Positions 26,860 to 35,043 of a stretch of DNA of 64,000 nt are shown here, piece after piece. Source of the DNA: Burkholderia sp. 8Y (GTDB lineage: Bacteria; Pseudomonadota; Gammaproteobacteria; Burkholderiales; Burkholderiaceae); NCBI RefSeq assembly GCF_902506145.1, contig NZ_LR733520.1:2815044-2879043 (forward strand). Reading direction: 5' to 3'. The position numbers and the translations under genes were made by a program. The notes under the pieces were generated by a model. That model searched no databases and was not told the origin of the DNA. It saw only the letters and a program-made list of their open reading frames with translations. Positions within the stretch are counted from its first letter, which is position 1, and each line of letters opens with the position of its first letter.

Positions 26860-27342
26860 GTGAACAGGCACGGCAGGCACACGGCGGCGCGTCGGAATGC
26901 GGGTTTCACGCTGCTGGAAATGCTCGTCGTGCTGGTGATCGCGGGCTTGCTCGTGTCGCTCGCGTCGCTGCAGCTCACGCGCAATCCGCGCACCGATTTG
27001 AACGAAGAAGCGCAACGGCTCGCGCTGCTGTTCGAATCGGCGGGCGACGAAGCGCAAGTGCGCGCCCGGCCTATCGCGTGGCAGCCCGTGGAAGGCGGCT
27101 TTCGCTTCGACATCCGCACCGAGGACGGCTGGCGCCCGCTGCGCGACGATCTCTTGCGCGCCCGCCGCTGGGAAGGCGGCGTGACCGGCGTCACCATCCA
27201 GTTTCTCGATTCCGACAAATCCGTGAGCCGGCTCGTGTTCGGCACCGAAGCCATCGACACGCCCATGGAAATCACGCTCGTCTCGGCGGTGGGGCGCGCG
27301 ACGATCATCGGCAGCGGCAACGGCCGCTTTCAGGTGCGGTGA
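26860..27342 (+). CDS. gspH: Type II secretion minor pseudopilin GspH
   Basis: A 160-aa minor pseudopilin with methylation motif RNAG|FTLLEMLVVLVIAGL and a C-terminal beta-rich domain ending in ATIIGSGNGRFQVR. The start is GTG at 26860, 12 bp after gspG. The stop overlaps the gspI start (TGATG). Confidence 0.93.
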   Translation: MNRHGRHTAARRNAGFTLLEMLVVLVIAGLLVSLASLQLTRNPRTDLNEEAQRLALLFESAGDEAQVRARPIAWQPVEGGFRFDIRTEDGWRPLRDDLLRARRWEGGVTGVTIQFLDSDKSVSRLVFGTEAIDTPMEITLVSAVGRATIIGSGNGRFQVR

Positions 27343-27740
27343 TGCGTGCGCCATCCAGACAACGCGGCACACAACGCGGCTTCACGATGATCGAAGTGCT
27401 GGTCGCGCTGGCGATTCTCGCGGTGGCGCTCGCGGCGTCGCTGCGCGCGGTCGGGTCGATGGCGACGAGCGAAGCGGACCTGCATCGGCGTCTGCTCGCG
27501 GGCTGGAGCGCGGACAACGAACTCGCGCAGATTCGCCTCGCGCATGTCTTTCCGGATATCGGCTCGCGCACGTTCGACTGCTCGCAGGGCAACTTGAAGC
27601 TCGTCTGCACGCAGCGCGTCTCGGCCACGCCGAACCCGATTTTCCGGCGCGTGGAAATGTTCGTCGCGACGCCCGGCCGCTCCGGTTATCTCGCGCAAAT
27701 GGTCACGGTGGTGGCGAATGAAACGACCCGGTCGCTCTGA
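27342..27740 (+). CDS. gspI: Type II secretion minor pseudopilin GspI
   Basis: A 132-aa minor pseudopilin with motif TQRG|FTMIEVLVALAILAVALAA. It contains two Cys residues (TFDCSQGNLKLVC) likely to form a disulfide. The start ATG lies in the gspH stop. It forms the tip complex with GspJ and GspK. Overlaps gspJ by 23 bp. Confidence 0.93.
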   Translation: MRAPSRQRGTQRGFTMIEVLVALAILAVALAASLRAVGSMATSEADLHRRLLAGWSADNELAQIRLAHVFPDIGSRTFDCSQGNLKLVCTQRVSATPNPIFRRVEMFVATPGRSGYLAQMVTVVANETTRSL

Positions 27741-28401
27741 GCCCCGCCGCGCGGCGCGGCGGCAGCGCGGCTTCACGCTGCTCGAAATGCTCATCGCCAT
27801 CGCCATTCTCGCGGTGATCGCGGTGCTGTCGTGGCGCGGGCTGGACCAGATCATCCGCGGCCGCGCGACCATCACGAACGCGATGGAAGACGAGCGCGTC
27901 GTCGCGCAGTGTTTCGACCAGATGCGTATCGACGCGCGTCAGGCCGCGACCGACGACGAAGCCGGCCAGCCCGCCGTGTCGCTCGGCAACGGGTCGCTGC
28001 AAATCGTGCGCGGCGTGTTCGCGCCGGCTGCCGCGCCGCGCCTGCAAGTCGTGCGCTATCGGCTGTCGAACGGGCGCATCGTGCGCTACGCGTCGCCGCC
28101 GCTGGAGAACGTCGGCGAAGTGCGGCGCGCGCTTTCATCGAGCGATACCGCCGATGGCTGGAGCGCCGTGCCGTTGCTGGGCGGCGTCGGCTCGCTCGCG
28201 ACGCGCGTGTACATTCCGCAGAAAGGCTGGACGACGCGCATGAGCGACGTGCTTGGCCGGATCAACGAGAACGACAACAATCTGAAGGTGCCGCAGCTCG
28301 GCAACGCGCCGCTCGCGCGGGCCGTCTCGGGCATTCAGGTGGCGGTCGGCGCGCCGAATCTGCGCGTGCCGATCACGCGCGTGTTTCTGGTCGGAGAATG
28401 A
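27718..28401 (+). CDS. gspJ: Type II secretion minor pseudopilin GspJ
   Basis: A 227-aa minor pseudopilin with motif RQRG|FTLLEMLIAIAILAVIAVLSWRG, followed by a large beta domain. The coding region begins inside the 3' end of gspI. It is a tip-complex component. Confidence 0.93.
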   Translation: MKRPGRSEPRRAARRQRGFTLLEMLIAIAILAVIAVLSWRGLDQIIRGRATITNAMEDERVVAQCFDQMRIDARQAATDDEAGQPAVSLGNGSLQIVRGVFAPAAAPRLQVVRYRLSNGRIVRYASPPLENVGEVRRALSSSDTADGWSAVPLLGGVGSLATRVYIPQKGWTTRMSDVLGRINENDNNLKVPQLGNAPLARAVSGIQVAVGAPNLRVPITRVFLVGE

Positions 28402-28403
28402 AG

Positions 28404-29510
28404 ATGCGTGCATCGGTCCGAAACAGAAAACAACGCGGCGTCGCAATCATCAGCGCGTTGCTGGTGGTCGCGCTGTCGTCCATTCTCGTGTCCGGCATGC
28501 TGTGGCGTCAGCAGGTCCAAGTGCGGCGCATCGAGAATCAGCGGCTGCTCGCGCAGGCGCAGTGGATCTCGCGCAGCGCGCTCGACTGGACGCGGCTGAT
28601 TCTTCGCTCCGAAGCCGATACCTCGCCGACCGTCACGTATCTGGGGGGCGTGTGGGGCGTGCCGATCGCGAAGACCAAGCTCTCGGATTTCCTCGGGCAG
28701 ATCGGCGAAGTGCGCGCGCAGCAAGGCGCGCAGACGTTTCTGTCCGGCTCCATCGAAGACGCGCAGGCGAAGTTCAATCTGCGCAATCTGGTCGCGACGC
28801 CGACTCCCGGCGTCCTGACCATCAACGTCGAGCAGATTCAGTCGTTCCAGCGGCTTCTGACGATGCTCGGCATCAACGGATCGCTCGCGAAGACGGTGGC
28901 CTTGCAGATGCGCGCCGGCCTCGCGCGGTCCGCGACGCGCTTCCAGACGCAGACGGGCAACGGCACGACCGCCGCGAGTTCGCCGGCGGAAGCGATGGCG
29001 GCGATCGCGCAAGGCGGCGGCACGGGCGGCGGCAATTTCACCGACGATCCCGGCCTGAAGGACGCCGACAACGACGCGCCCGTCGCGCCGCTGCAAATGA
29101 TCAGCGTGGATTCGCTGCTGGACGTGCCGGGCTTTTCGCCCGAAGCGGTCGCGAAGCTGCGGCCGTTCGTGACCGTGCTGCCGACGACGACCGCGGTCAA
29201 CATGAACACCGCGCCCGCCGAAGTGGTCGCCGCCGTGGTGCCGGGCATGAGCCTGTCGCAGGCGCAGGCGTTCGTCGCCCGGCGCGAGACCGTGTTTTTC
29301 CACGATACCGGCAACGTGCAACTCGCCCTAACCGGCGCGGGCGTCCGTTCGACGTCGCTCGACACGAACGAGATCGACGTCACCACGCGCTATTTCGTGA
29401 TTCACGGGCGCGTCGAGCACGAGCGGGCGCAACTGGAGCGCACGACGCTCGTGTACCGCGATCCGACGACGCACGCCACGCGCATCGTCTATACGCGCGA
29501 CGCGCTCTGA
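28404..29510 (+). CDS. gspK: Type II secretion minor pseudopilin GspK
   Basis: A 368-aa atypical pseudopilin caps the pseudopilus. The N-terminal helix KQRG|VAIISALLVVALSSILVSGM lacks the Glu at +5, as expected for GspK. A large helical insertion domain follows, and the helix-hairpin-helix-like SVDSLLDVPGFSPEAVAKL region is near the C terminus. I choose ATG 28404 because GGAG lies 7 nt upstream; the in-frame ATG at 28398, overlapping the gspJ stop, has the same GGAG only 1 nt away. Confidence 0.92.
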   Translation: MRASVRNRKQRGVAIISALLVVALSSILVSGMLWRQQVQVRRIENQRLLAQAQWISRSALDWTRLILRSEADTSPTVTYLGGVWGVPIAKTKLSDFLGQIGEVRAQQGAQTFLSGSIEDAQAKFNLRNLVATPTPGVLTINVEQIQSFQRLLTMLGINGSLAKTVALQMRAGLARSATRFQTQTGNGTTAASSPAEAMAAIAQGGGTGGGNFTDDPGLKDADNDAPVAPLQMISVDSLLDVPGFSPEAVAKLRPFVTVLPTTTAVNMNTAPAEVVAAVVPGMSLSQAQAFVARRETVFFHDTGNVQLALTGAGVRSTSLDTNEIDVTTRYFVIHGRVEHERAQLERTTLVYRDPTTHATRIVYTRDAL

Positions 29511-29541
29511 TGACGCTGTTACTGACAAGAGGAAGTGGCCT

Positions 29542-30888
29542 TTGAGCACACTGATCGTTCTATTACCGCCGCGCGATCCCGGCGTGCGCTCGCAGGAGTG
29601 GCAACTGCCGGACCTGCCGTTCCTGCTGCTGGACAAGCGCGGCGAGACGCAGCGCGCCGGCCGCGCCGCGGTCGGCCTTCTGCCGCGCGCCAACGCGACG
29701 GTGCTGATCGTCGCGGCGCGCGACACGCTTCTACTCGCCGCTACCATTCCGCCGCTGAAAGGGCCGAGGCTGCGTCAGGCGCTGCCGAACGTGGTCGAAG
29801 ACCAGTTGATCCAGGATCCGCAGACGTGCCATATCGCCGTCGATCCGGCCGCGCTCGCGGATGGGCGGCGCGTCGTCGCGGTGATCGATCGCGGCTGGTT
29901 CCGCTTCGTCTGCGACGCATTGACGAGCACCGGGCATCGCAATCTGAAGGCGGTGCCGGCCATGCGCTGCCTGCCGGTTCCCGCCGCCGCGCCTGTCGTC
30001 GAGACGCCCGAGGGCGAAAAAGCGCCCGAAGCGCCGCCGACGCCCTTCATCGCGGGGTTGCTGGGGAACGTCGTTTCGACCGCGCCCGCGCTGATCGGTG
30101 AGATCGAAGCGACGGCGCCCGCGATCAGCACCGCGCCGCGCGTCGAAATCGCGATTGCGCGCGGCGAGCGCGCGGCGCTCGGCGAAGGGCTCGCGTTGCC
30201 CGTCGATTCCATTGCGCCGACGCTGGAAGCACTCGCGGGCGAGCATCCGCTCACGCTCTATTCGCTTGTCGATCTTCCCGGCGACGAGCCGCGCCTTGCC
30301 GGATCGCGCAAAGAGGCGGCGCTCGCGGGCGGGCATCCGCTCGCGTTCGAGGCGCTGGCGCGCAATGCGCTCGCCAGCCGCTTCGACCTGTGCCAGTTCG
30401 AATTCGCGGCCCAGCCGTGGCGGCTCGACCGCGCGACGATGCGCCGCCTGCGCGTGCCCATCGCGCTCGTGGCGGCATCGGTGATCGTGTCGGTCGTTGG
30501 CATCAACGTGCAGTGGATTCAGCTCGCGCGCCAGCGCGACGCCATCAGCGCCCAGATGACCGAACTGCTGCTCAACGCGTTTCCGAAGACGACGACCGTG
30601 CTCGACGCGCCCGATCAAATGGCGCGCAATCTCGACCGCCTGCGCGTGGCGTCGGGCGAGCTGTCGCCGTCGGATTTCCTGTCGCTCGCCGACGGCCTCG
30701 CGCGCTCGCTCGGTCCGGTGCCGGTGAACGGCATCGCCGGGCTCGACTATCGCGACCGCCATCTCGAAGTGACTTTCAAGCCGGAAACCAAGGTCGATCC
30801 CGATCTCGGCAAGCGCCTCGCGGCGAACGGGCTGAACGGCGCCATCGACACGAACACCGGCAAATGGACGATCAGGAGCGGCCAATGA
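29542..30888 (+). CDS. gspL: Type II secretion inner-membrane protein GspL
   Basis: A 448-aa bitopic protein that recruits GspE. The cytoplasmic actin-like domain starts STLIVLLPPRDPG; the single transmembrane helix is near 310-330 (VPIALVAASVIVSVVGINV); a small periplasmic ferredoxin-like domain ends in TGKWTIRSGQ. A Pro/Ala/Glu-rich linker (about 152-165) interrupts the cytoplasmic domain. The start is TTG with GAGGAAG upstream. Confidence 0.92.
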   Translation: MSTLIVLLPPRDPGVRSQEWQLPDLPFLLLDKRGETQRAGRAAVGLLPRANATVLIVAARDTLLLAATIPPLKGPRLRQALPNVVEDQLIQDPQTCHIAVDPAALADGRRVVAVIDRGWFRFVCDALTSTGHRNLKAVPAMRCLPVPAAAPVVETPEGEKAPEAPPTPFIAGLLGNVVSTAPALIGEIEATAPAISTAPRVEIAIARGERAALGEGLALPVDSIAPTLEALAGEHPLTLYSLVDLPGDEPRLAGSRKEAALAGGHPLAFEALARNALASRFDLCQFEFAAQPWRLDRATMRRLRVPIALVAASVIVSVVGINVQWIQLARQRDAISAQMTELLLNAFPKTTTVLDAPDQMARNLDRLRVASGELSPSDFLSLADGLARSLGPVPVNGIAGLDYRDRHLEVTFKPETKVDPDLGKRLAANGLNGAIDTNTGKWTIRSGQ

Positions 30889-31388
30889 AAGCAGAAATCG
30901 GACGAACGCTCTCCGAGTTCTGGGAGGCGCGCACGCCGCGCGAAAAGACGCTGTTGATGTGGGGCGGCCTGCTGCTCGGCATCGCGCTGGTTTATCTCGT
31001 GCTGTGGGCGCCCGCTTACGAAGGCCGCGCGCGCCTGCGCGACACCTTGCCGACGATGCAGCGCCAGCTCGCCACGATGACCGCGCAAGCGAACGAAGCG
31101 CGCTCGCTCGCCGGCAGCGCCGAGGGCGTGACGCCGACGGGCGGCGCGCTGCGCGATGCGCTCGCGAAGTCGCTCGCGGACAACGGCATGCAGCCGACGC
31201 AGGTGCAGGTCATCGGCTCGGCGGTGCAGATTCAGCTGAAGAACGCGTCGTTCCCGAACTGGACGATGTGGCTCGACGACGCGCGCAAGCAATTCAAGGT
31301 GCAGGTGTCCGAAGCGCACGTTCAGGCGCTGAAGCCGGACGGTCAGGTGGATCTGACCGCATCGCTGCAACCGGCCAGCGTCAAATGA
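30885..31388 (+). CDS. gspM: Type II secretion inner-membrane protein GspM
   Basis: A 167-aa bitopic platform protein that partners GspL. The N-terminal cytoplasmic stretch EFWEARTPREKTLLMWGG precedes one transmembrane helix (about 21-42), a coiled coil and a small periplasmic domain. ATGA overlaps with both the upstream gspL and the downstream gspN show tight coupling. Confidence 0.92.
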   Translation: MKAEIGRTLSEFWEARTPREKTLLMWGGLLLGIALVYLVLWAPAYEGRARLRDTLPTMQRQLATMTAQANEARSLAGSAEGVTPTGGALRDALAKSLADNGMQPTQVQVIGSAVQIQLKNASFPNWTMWLDDARKQFKVQVSEAHVQALKPDGQVDLTASLQPASVK

Positions 31389-32164
31389 GCTACTGGACTC
31401 GCCGACTCAGGCTCGCGCTGCCGGGACTTGTCGTGATGGTGTTGTCGGTGGCGGGCACGCTGCTCGTGATGATGCCCGCCGCGTGGATCACGCCGCAATT
31501 CGCGAAGGCGACGGGCGGTCACGTGAACCTCGCCGACCCGTCCGGTTCGCTCTGGCGCGGCTCGGCGACGCTGATGCTCGCCGCGAGCACCGACGGCTCG
31601 GGCGCGACGCTGCTGCCGGGGCGCATCGAATGGACGACGGCGTTCTGGCCGCTCTTCACCGGCCGCGTGCACATGACCATGCGACAGACGGAAGCGATGC
31701 CCGATCCCGTGATCGTCGATGCCACCACGCGCGGCGCGACCCTTTCGGCGGGCGGGATCGCGGTGCCGGCGACGCTGCTCGCGGGTCTTGGCGCGCCGTT
31801 CAATACGCTGAATTTCGAAGGCACCGTGCGGCTTTCGTGGACCGAATTCCGGCTGCTCGGCAGGAATGCTTACGGACAGTTCGTCGTGACGCTGGACGAC
31901 ATGGCGTCGCGCGTGTCGCGGGTCAAGCCGCTGGGTTCGTATCGCGTCGCGTTGCAGGCGCAGGGTGCGACCGCGAGCATCGATCTTTCGACGACTAAAG
32001 GCCCGTTGCTGTTGACGGGCAGCGGCGTGATCTCGCAGGACGCGACGACGTTCGAAGGCACCGCGAAAGCTGAGCCGCAGCAGCGCGAAAACCTGGCGGG
32101 ACTGCTGAATCTGCTCGGCCGGCACACCGATCCGGATACCGTCGCGCTGACGTTCGCGCGCTGA
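31385..32164 (+). CDS. gspN: Type II secretion protein GspN
   Basis: A 259-aa protein with one N-terminal transmembrane helix (about 10-32) and a beta-rich periplasmic domain (GHVNLADPSGSLWRGSATL, VRLSWTEFRLLG). GspN is an accessory T2S component present only in some systems. It closes the gsp operon; no prepilin peptidase (GspO) gene is in the cluster, so one must lie elsewhere. It is convergent with the efflux gene downstream (12-bp gap). Confidence 0.9.
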   Translation: MSYWTRRLRLALPGLVVMVLSVAGTLLVMMPAAWITPQFAKATGGHVNLADPSGSLWRGSATLMLAASTDGSGATLLPGRIEWTTAFWPLFTGRVHMTMRQTEAMPDPVIVDATTRGATLSAGGIAVPATLLAGLGAPFNTLNFEGTVRLSWTEFRLLGRNAYGQFVVTLDDMASRVSRVKPLGSYRVALQAQGATASIDLSTTKGPLLLTGSGVISQDATTFEGTAKAEPQQRENLAGLLNLLGRHTDPDTVALTFAR

Positions 32165-32176
32165 CAACGCGCGGCG

Positions 32177-33769
32177 TCAGCCGCCCGCTGCGCTCTTCTC
32201 CGTCGCGGACATCGTGTCGGGCGCGGAAGCCGCCGCCGGCGCCTCGACCCCGCCCGTCTCGCGATTCATCTGCGCGACGTCCCAGCCGCCGCCCAGCGCC
32301 TTCACCAGCCCGACCGACGCCACCATGCGCTGGCCCGCGATATTCGCGAGCTTCTGTTCCGCCGTGAACGCCGTGGTCTGCGCGGTCAGCACGCTGATGA
32401 ACGCGACCGTCCCCGCTTTGTACTGATTGTTGATGATGGCGAGCGCCTGCTGCGCGGACTGCACAGCCTGCTGCTGCACGACGATCTCTTTCTCCAGAAT
32501 TCGCAGGGACGCGAGGTTGTCTTCCACGTCCTGGAACGCGGTCAGCACGGTTTGCCGATACGTCGCGACGTTTTCGTCATAGGCGGCGCGGGCGGCTTCG
32601 GTGCGCGCGGCGCGCAAGCCGCCGTCGAAAATCGTCGCGGCAATACTCGGCCCGAGCGTCCAGAAACGCGACGGCGCGCGCAGCAATTGCGACAACACCG
32701 AGCTTTCGAAGCCGCCCTGCGCGGACAGCGTGAGCGTGGGAAAGAACGCGGCGATTTCGATGCCGATCTGTTCGTTCGCCGCCGCCGCCTTGCGCTCGGC
32801 CGACGCGATATCCGGACGCCGCTCCAGCAGCGCCGACGGCATCGCGGTGGGAACGGTCGGCGGCGTGGCGTCGAGCGGCATCGCGGGAAGCGAGAAGGTC
32901 GAAGCCGGTTCGCCGACGAGCACCGCGATGGCATGTTCGTATTGCGCGCGCGCGACGCCGTTCTCGATGGCGGAAGCCTGCGCGGACTGCAATTGCGTCT
33001 GCGCCTGAATCACGTCCGAGCGCGCGACGATGCCTTGTGCGTACTGATTCTGCGTGAGCTTGAGGGACTGCTGATAAGCGGCGACGGTATCGTCGAGCAG
33101 CTTCTGCTGAGCGTCGAGCGAGCGCAACTGAAAGTATGTTTGCGCGAGCGTGGCCTGCGCGGACAGACGCGCGTTGGCGAGATCCGCTGCCGCGCCCTGT
33201 TGCCCCGCCTTCTGCGCGGTCACCGTCCGGCCGATGCTGCCCCACAGATCCGGCTCCCACGAAGCGTCGAGCGCCAGGTTGTAGTCGTTGCTGACCGTGC
33301 TGCGGTTGGCGAACGCGGCGGTCGACGTGCGACTGCTGGTTCCCGACCCGGCCCGCGATGCCGACGCGGACGCGCCGATGGTCGGGAAATATGCCGCCCG
33401 CGCCTCACCGACGAGGGCGCGCGCCTGACGATACGCCGCCGCGAACTGCGCAATGCTCTGGTTCGACTGGTTCAGGCGCGCTTCGAGATCGTTCAGCCGC
33501 GCGTCGTCGTAGACGGTCCACCAGTCGCCGCGGTCGGTGCGGTCGGCGGGCTGCGCGACTTTCCAGCCTTCGGGCGCTTCCTTGTAGGCGGCGGGCATCG
33601 GCGTCGTGGGACGCTGATAATCCGGGCCGACGGCGCAACCCGCGATGGACATCGCGCAGGCGGCGGCCATCGCGATGGCGCTCAGTTTGCGCGCAGTGCG
33701 GCGAGCGGCGGGACGGCGGGGCCTGGCGGAAACAGAAGCGGAAACGGAAACGGCGGGGCGATACGGCAT
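32177..33769 (-). CDS. Outer-membrane efflux lipoprotein (NodT/OprM family)
   Basis: A 530-aa TolC-like outer-membrane factor. A long basic N terminus leads to a lipoprotein signal with lipobox SIAGC, then the family start AVGPDYQRPTTPMP. Two OEP repeats follow (about 105-300 and 310-500) with the helical barrel. The C terminus is an Ala/Pro-rich tail. Such proteins pair with a membrane-fusion protein and an inner-membrane pump. Here no fusion-protein (HlyD/EmrA) gene is adjacent, only a DHA2 transporter 1.3 kb away and divergent. Confidence 0.9.
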   Translation of the reverse strand: MPYRPAVSVSASVSARPRRPAARRTARKLSAIAMAAACAMSIAGCAVGPDYQRPTTPMPAAYKEAPEGWKVAQPADRTDRGDWWTVYDDARLNDLEARLNQSNQSIAQFAAAYRQARALVGEARAAYFPTIGASASASRAGSGTSSRTSTAAFANRSTVSNDYNLALDASWEPDLWGSIGRTVTAQKAGQQGAAADLANARLSAQATLAQTYFQLRSLDAQQKLLDDTVAAYQQSLKLTQNQYAQGIVARSDVIQAQTQLQSAQASAIENGVARAQYEHAIAVLVGEPASTFSLPAMPLDATPPTVPTAMPSALLERRPDIASAERKAAAANEQIGIEIAAFFPTLTLSAQGGFESSVLSQLLRAPSRFWTLGPSIAATIFDGGLRAARTEAARAAYDENVATYRQTVLTAFQDVEDNLASLRILEKEIVVQQQAVQSAQQALAIINNQYKAGTVAFISVLTAQTTAFTAEQKLANIAGQRMVASVGLVKALGGGWDVAQMNRETGGVEAPAAASAPDTMSATEKSAAGG

Positions 33770-33965
33770 CTGCGTGTCGAAAATCCTGTCGGCGTGGGTT
33801 CGTCCGGTGCGGCGAACGCGGTCAGCCGAGATAGTAACGGAACGCCCGCAGCGCAGTTCGCAGCGGGCGTCGGGCAGACGTTAGGGTAACGGCTTCGCCG
33901 TAAGGCGGGTGTTACGTGCGGGAAGAAATCGGTTACGGCGCGTTACTCCCGATGAGTCACGCGCT

Positions 33966-34268
33966 TTACCGGCCCGTCGAGCCGCCGCCGGCCGGGCAGC
34001 CCTGGCATGGCGCGCCGAGCAAAGGGCGTGACGACGTGCTGCCCGCTTTCCCGGAAGCCTCGCCTTTGCTCCGATGCCTGTTTTCGAACCAGCCCATTGC
34101 GAGCACCGCCAACGAGCCGCCCGGCAGCAGGAACACGATCATATACACCGCGAGCTTCCACGGATTCAGCTTCGTCGGAACGAAGTGACGGGAAGCACTG
34201 GCGAGCGTGCTGCTGACTTGGCCGATGCGTCGGCGGGCGGTGCGGGCAGTGTGGGCGAAGCGGGTCAT
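33966..34268 (-). CDS. Small single-span membrane protein, unknown function
   Basis: A 100-aa basic protein with one hydrophobic segment (about 36-60, WKLAVYMIVFLLPGGSLAVLAMGW), flanked by Arg-rich ends, and a Gly/Ser/Cys tail containing CQGC. I do not recognise a family. Start 34268 was chosen at MTRFAHTART; the frame is open 22 codons more. It lies between the outer-membrane factor and the MarR gene and is read toward the former, so it may be cotranscribed with it. Confidence 0.6.
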   Translation of the reverse strand: MTRFAHTARTARRRIGQVSSTLASASRHFVPTKLNPWKLAVYMIVFLLPGGSLAVLAMGWFENRHRSKGEASGKAGSTSSRPLLGAPCQGCPAGGGSTGR

Positions 34269-34365
34269 TGGCGGTCCTTCAGGCGTCGATCGAACGACGC
34301 AGATGGCATCAAAACATGGTCTCGGGCGGCGCATTTAAGCGCGTAACGCGTTGCTTAGAATAATA

Positions 34366-34394
34366 TTGACTATGCAACTACTTTTCAAGATACT
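34366..34394 (+). promoter_or_regulatory. Candidate promoter with overlapping MarR-type operator
   Basis: -35 TTGACT (34366-34371), spacer 17, -10 GATACT (34389-34394), upstream of the MarR/transporter operon. The -35 lies inside TTGACTATGCAA (34366-34377), an imperfect 12-bp palindrome of MarR/EmrR operator type, and GTTGC at 34350-34354 makes a larger dyad with GCAAC at 34374-34378. Autorepression is the natural inference. Confidence 0.5.
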
Positions 34395-34453
34395 GGCGAT
34401 TGCTTTTTTCTCGAACTGTTGTTTCGCGGCACGCCGCGCCGACGTCAAACCGC

Positions 34454-34945
34454 ATGGACCGCGATCCGCTCTACGACCCCGCCACGATTCGGCTCGAAAC
34501 CAGCCTCGGCTACTACCTCGCGAAGGCGCGCAACGTGTTGATTGCGCGAACGGACGAGGCGCTGAGACCGCTCGATCTCACGTCGCAGCAGATCGGCGTG
34601 ATTCTCTCACTGGCGTCGGGGCGTGCGCGCACGCCGTTGGAGCTATCGCGGGAGATGTCGTATGACAGCGGGTCGATGACGCGCATGCTCGACAGGCTCG
34701 AAAAGAAAGGCTTCGTCAGCCGTGCGCGCAGCGACGCGGACCGGCGCATCGTCGAGTTGAAGCTGACCGAGCGCGGACAGGAAGCCGCAGCGCGACTGCC
34801 GGCCATCGGCGCGGCAGTGCTGAACGAGCAACTGCACGGCTTCAGCCGTGCCGAACTGGATCTGCTCATCGCGATGCTGGCGCGCATCATCGGTAATTCG
34901 CCGGCGGAGGACCACGGCGTCTGCGCACTGGACGACGCTGACTAG
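34454..34945 (+). CDS. MarR-family transcriptional regulator
   Basis: A 163-aa winged helix repressor with LDLTSQQIGVILSLASG, then TPLELSREMSYDSGSMTRMLDRLEKKGFVSR and the wing SDADRRIVELKLTERG. The ATG at 34454 gives the normal family length. It probably represses itself and the DHA2 transporter 98 bp downstream. Members respond to phenolic or drug-like ligands. Confidence 0.92.
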   Translation: MDRDPLYDPATIRLETSLGYYLAKARNVLIARTDEALRPLDLTSQQIGVILSLASGRARTPLELSREMSYDSGSMTRMLDRLEKKGFVSRARSDADRRIVELKLTERGQEAAARLPAIGAAVLNEQLHGFSRAELDLLIAMLARIIGNSPAEDHGVCALDDAD

Positions 34946-35043
34946 AGCAATCTATCGAATCAACACCGTACGAATTGCCCATTTCACTGTCTGGGCAGAG
35001 AATGCCGCGACACGAATAATTCAAGCGCTGGAGTACAACAACA

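Noticed and set aside
32158..32183. Hairpin GCTGAC/GTCAGC over the gspN and efflux gene stops
   Set aside because: Short stem without a T-run; too weak to call a terminator.
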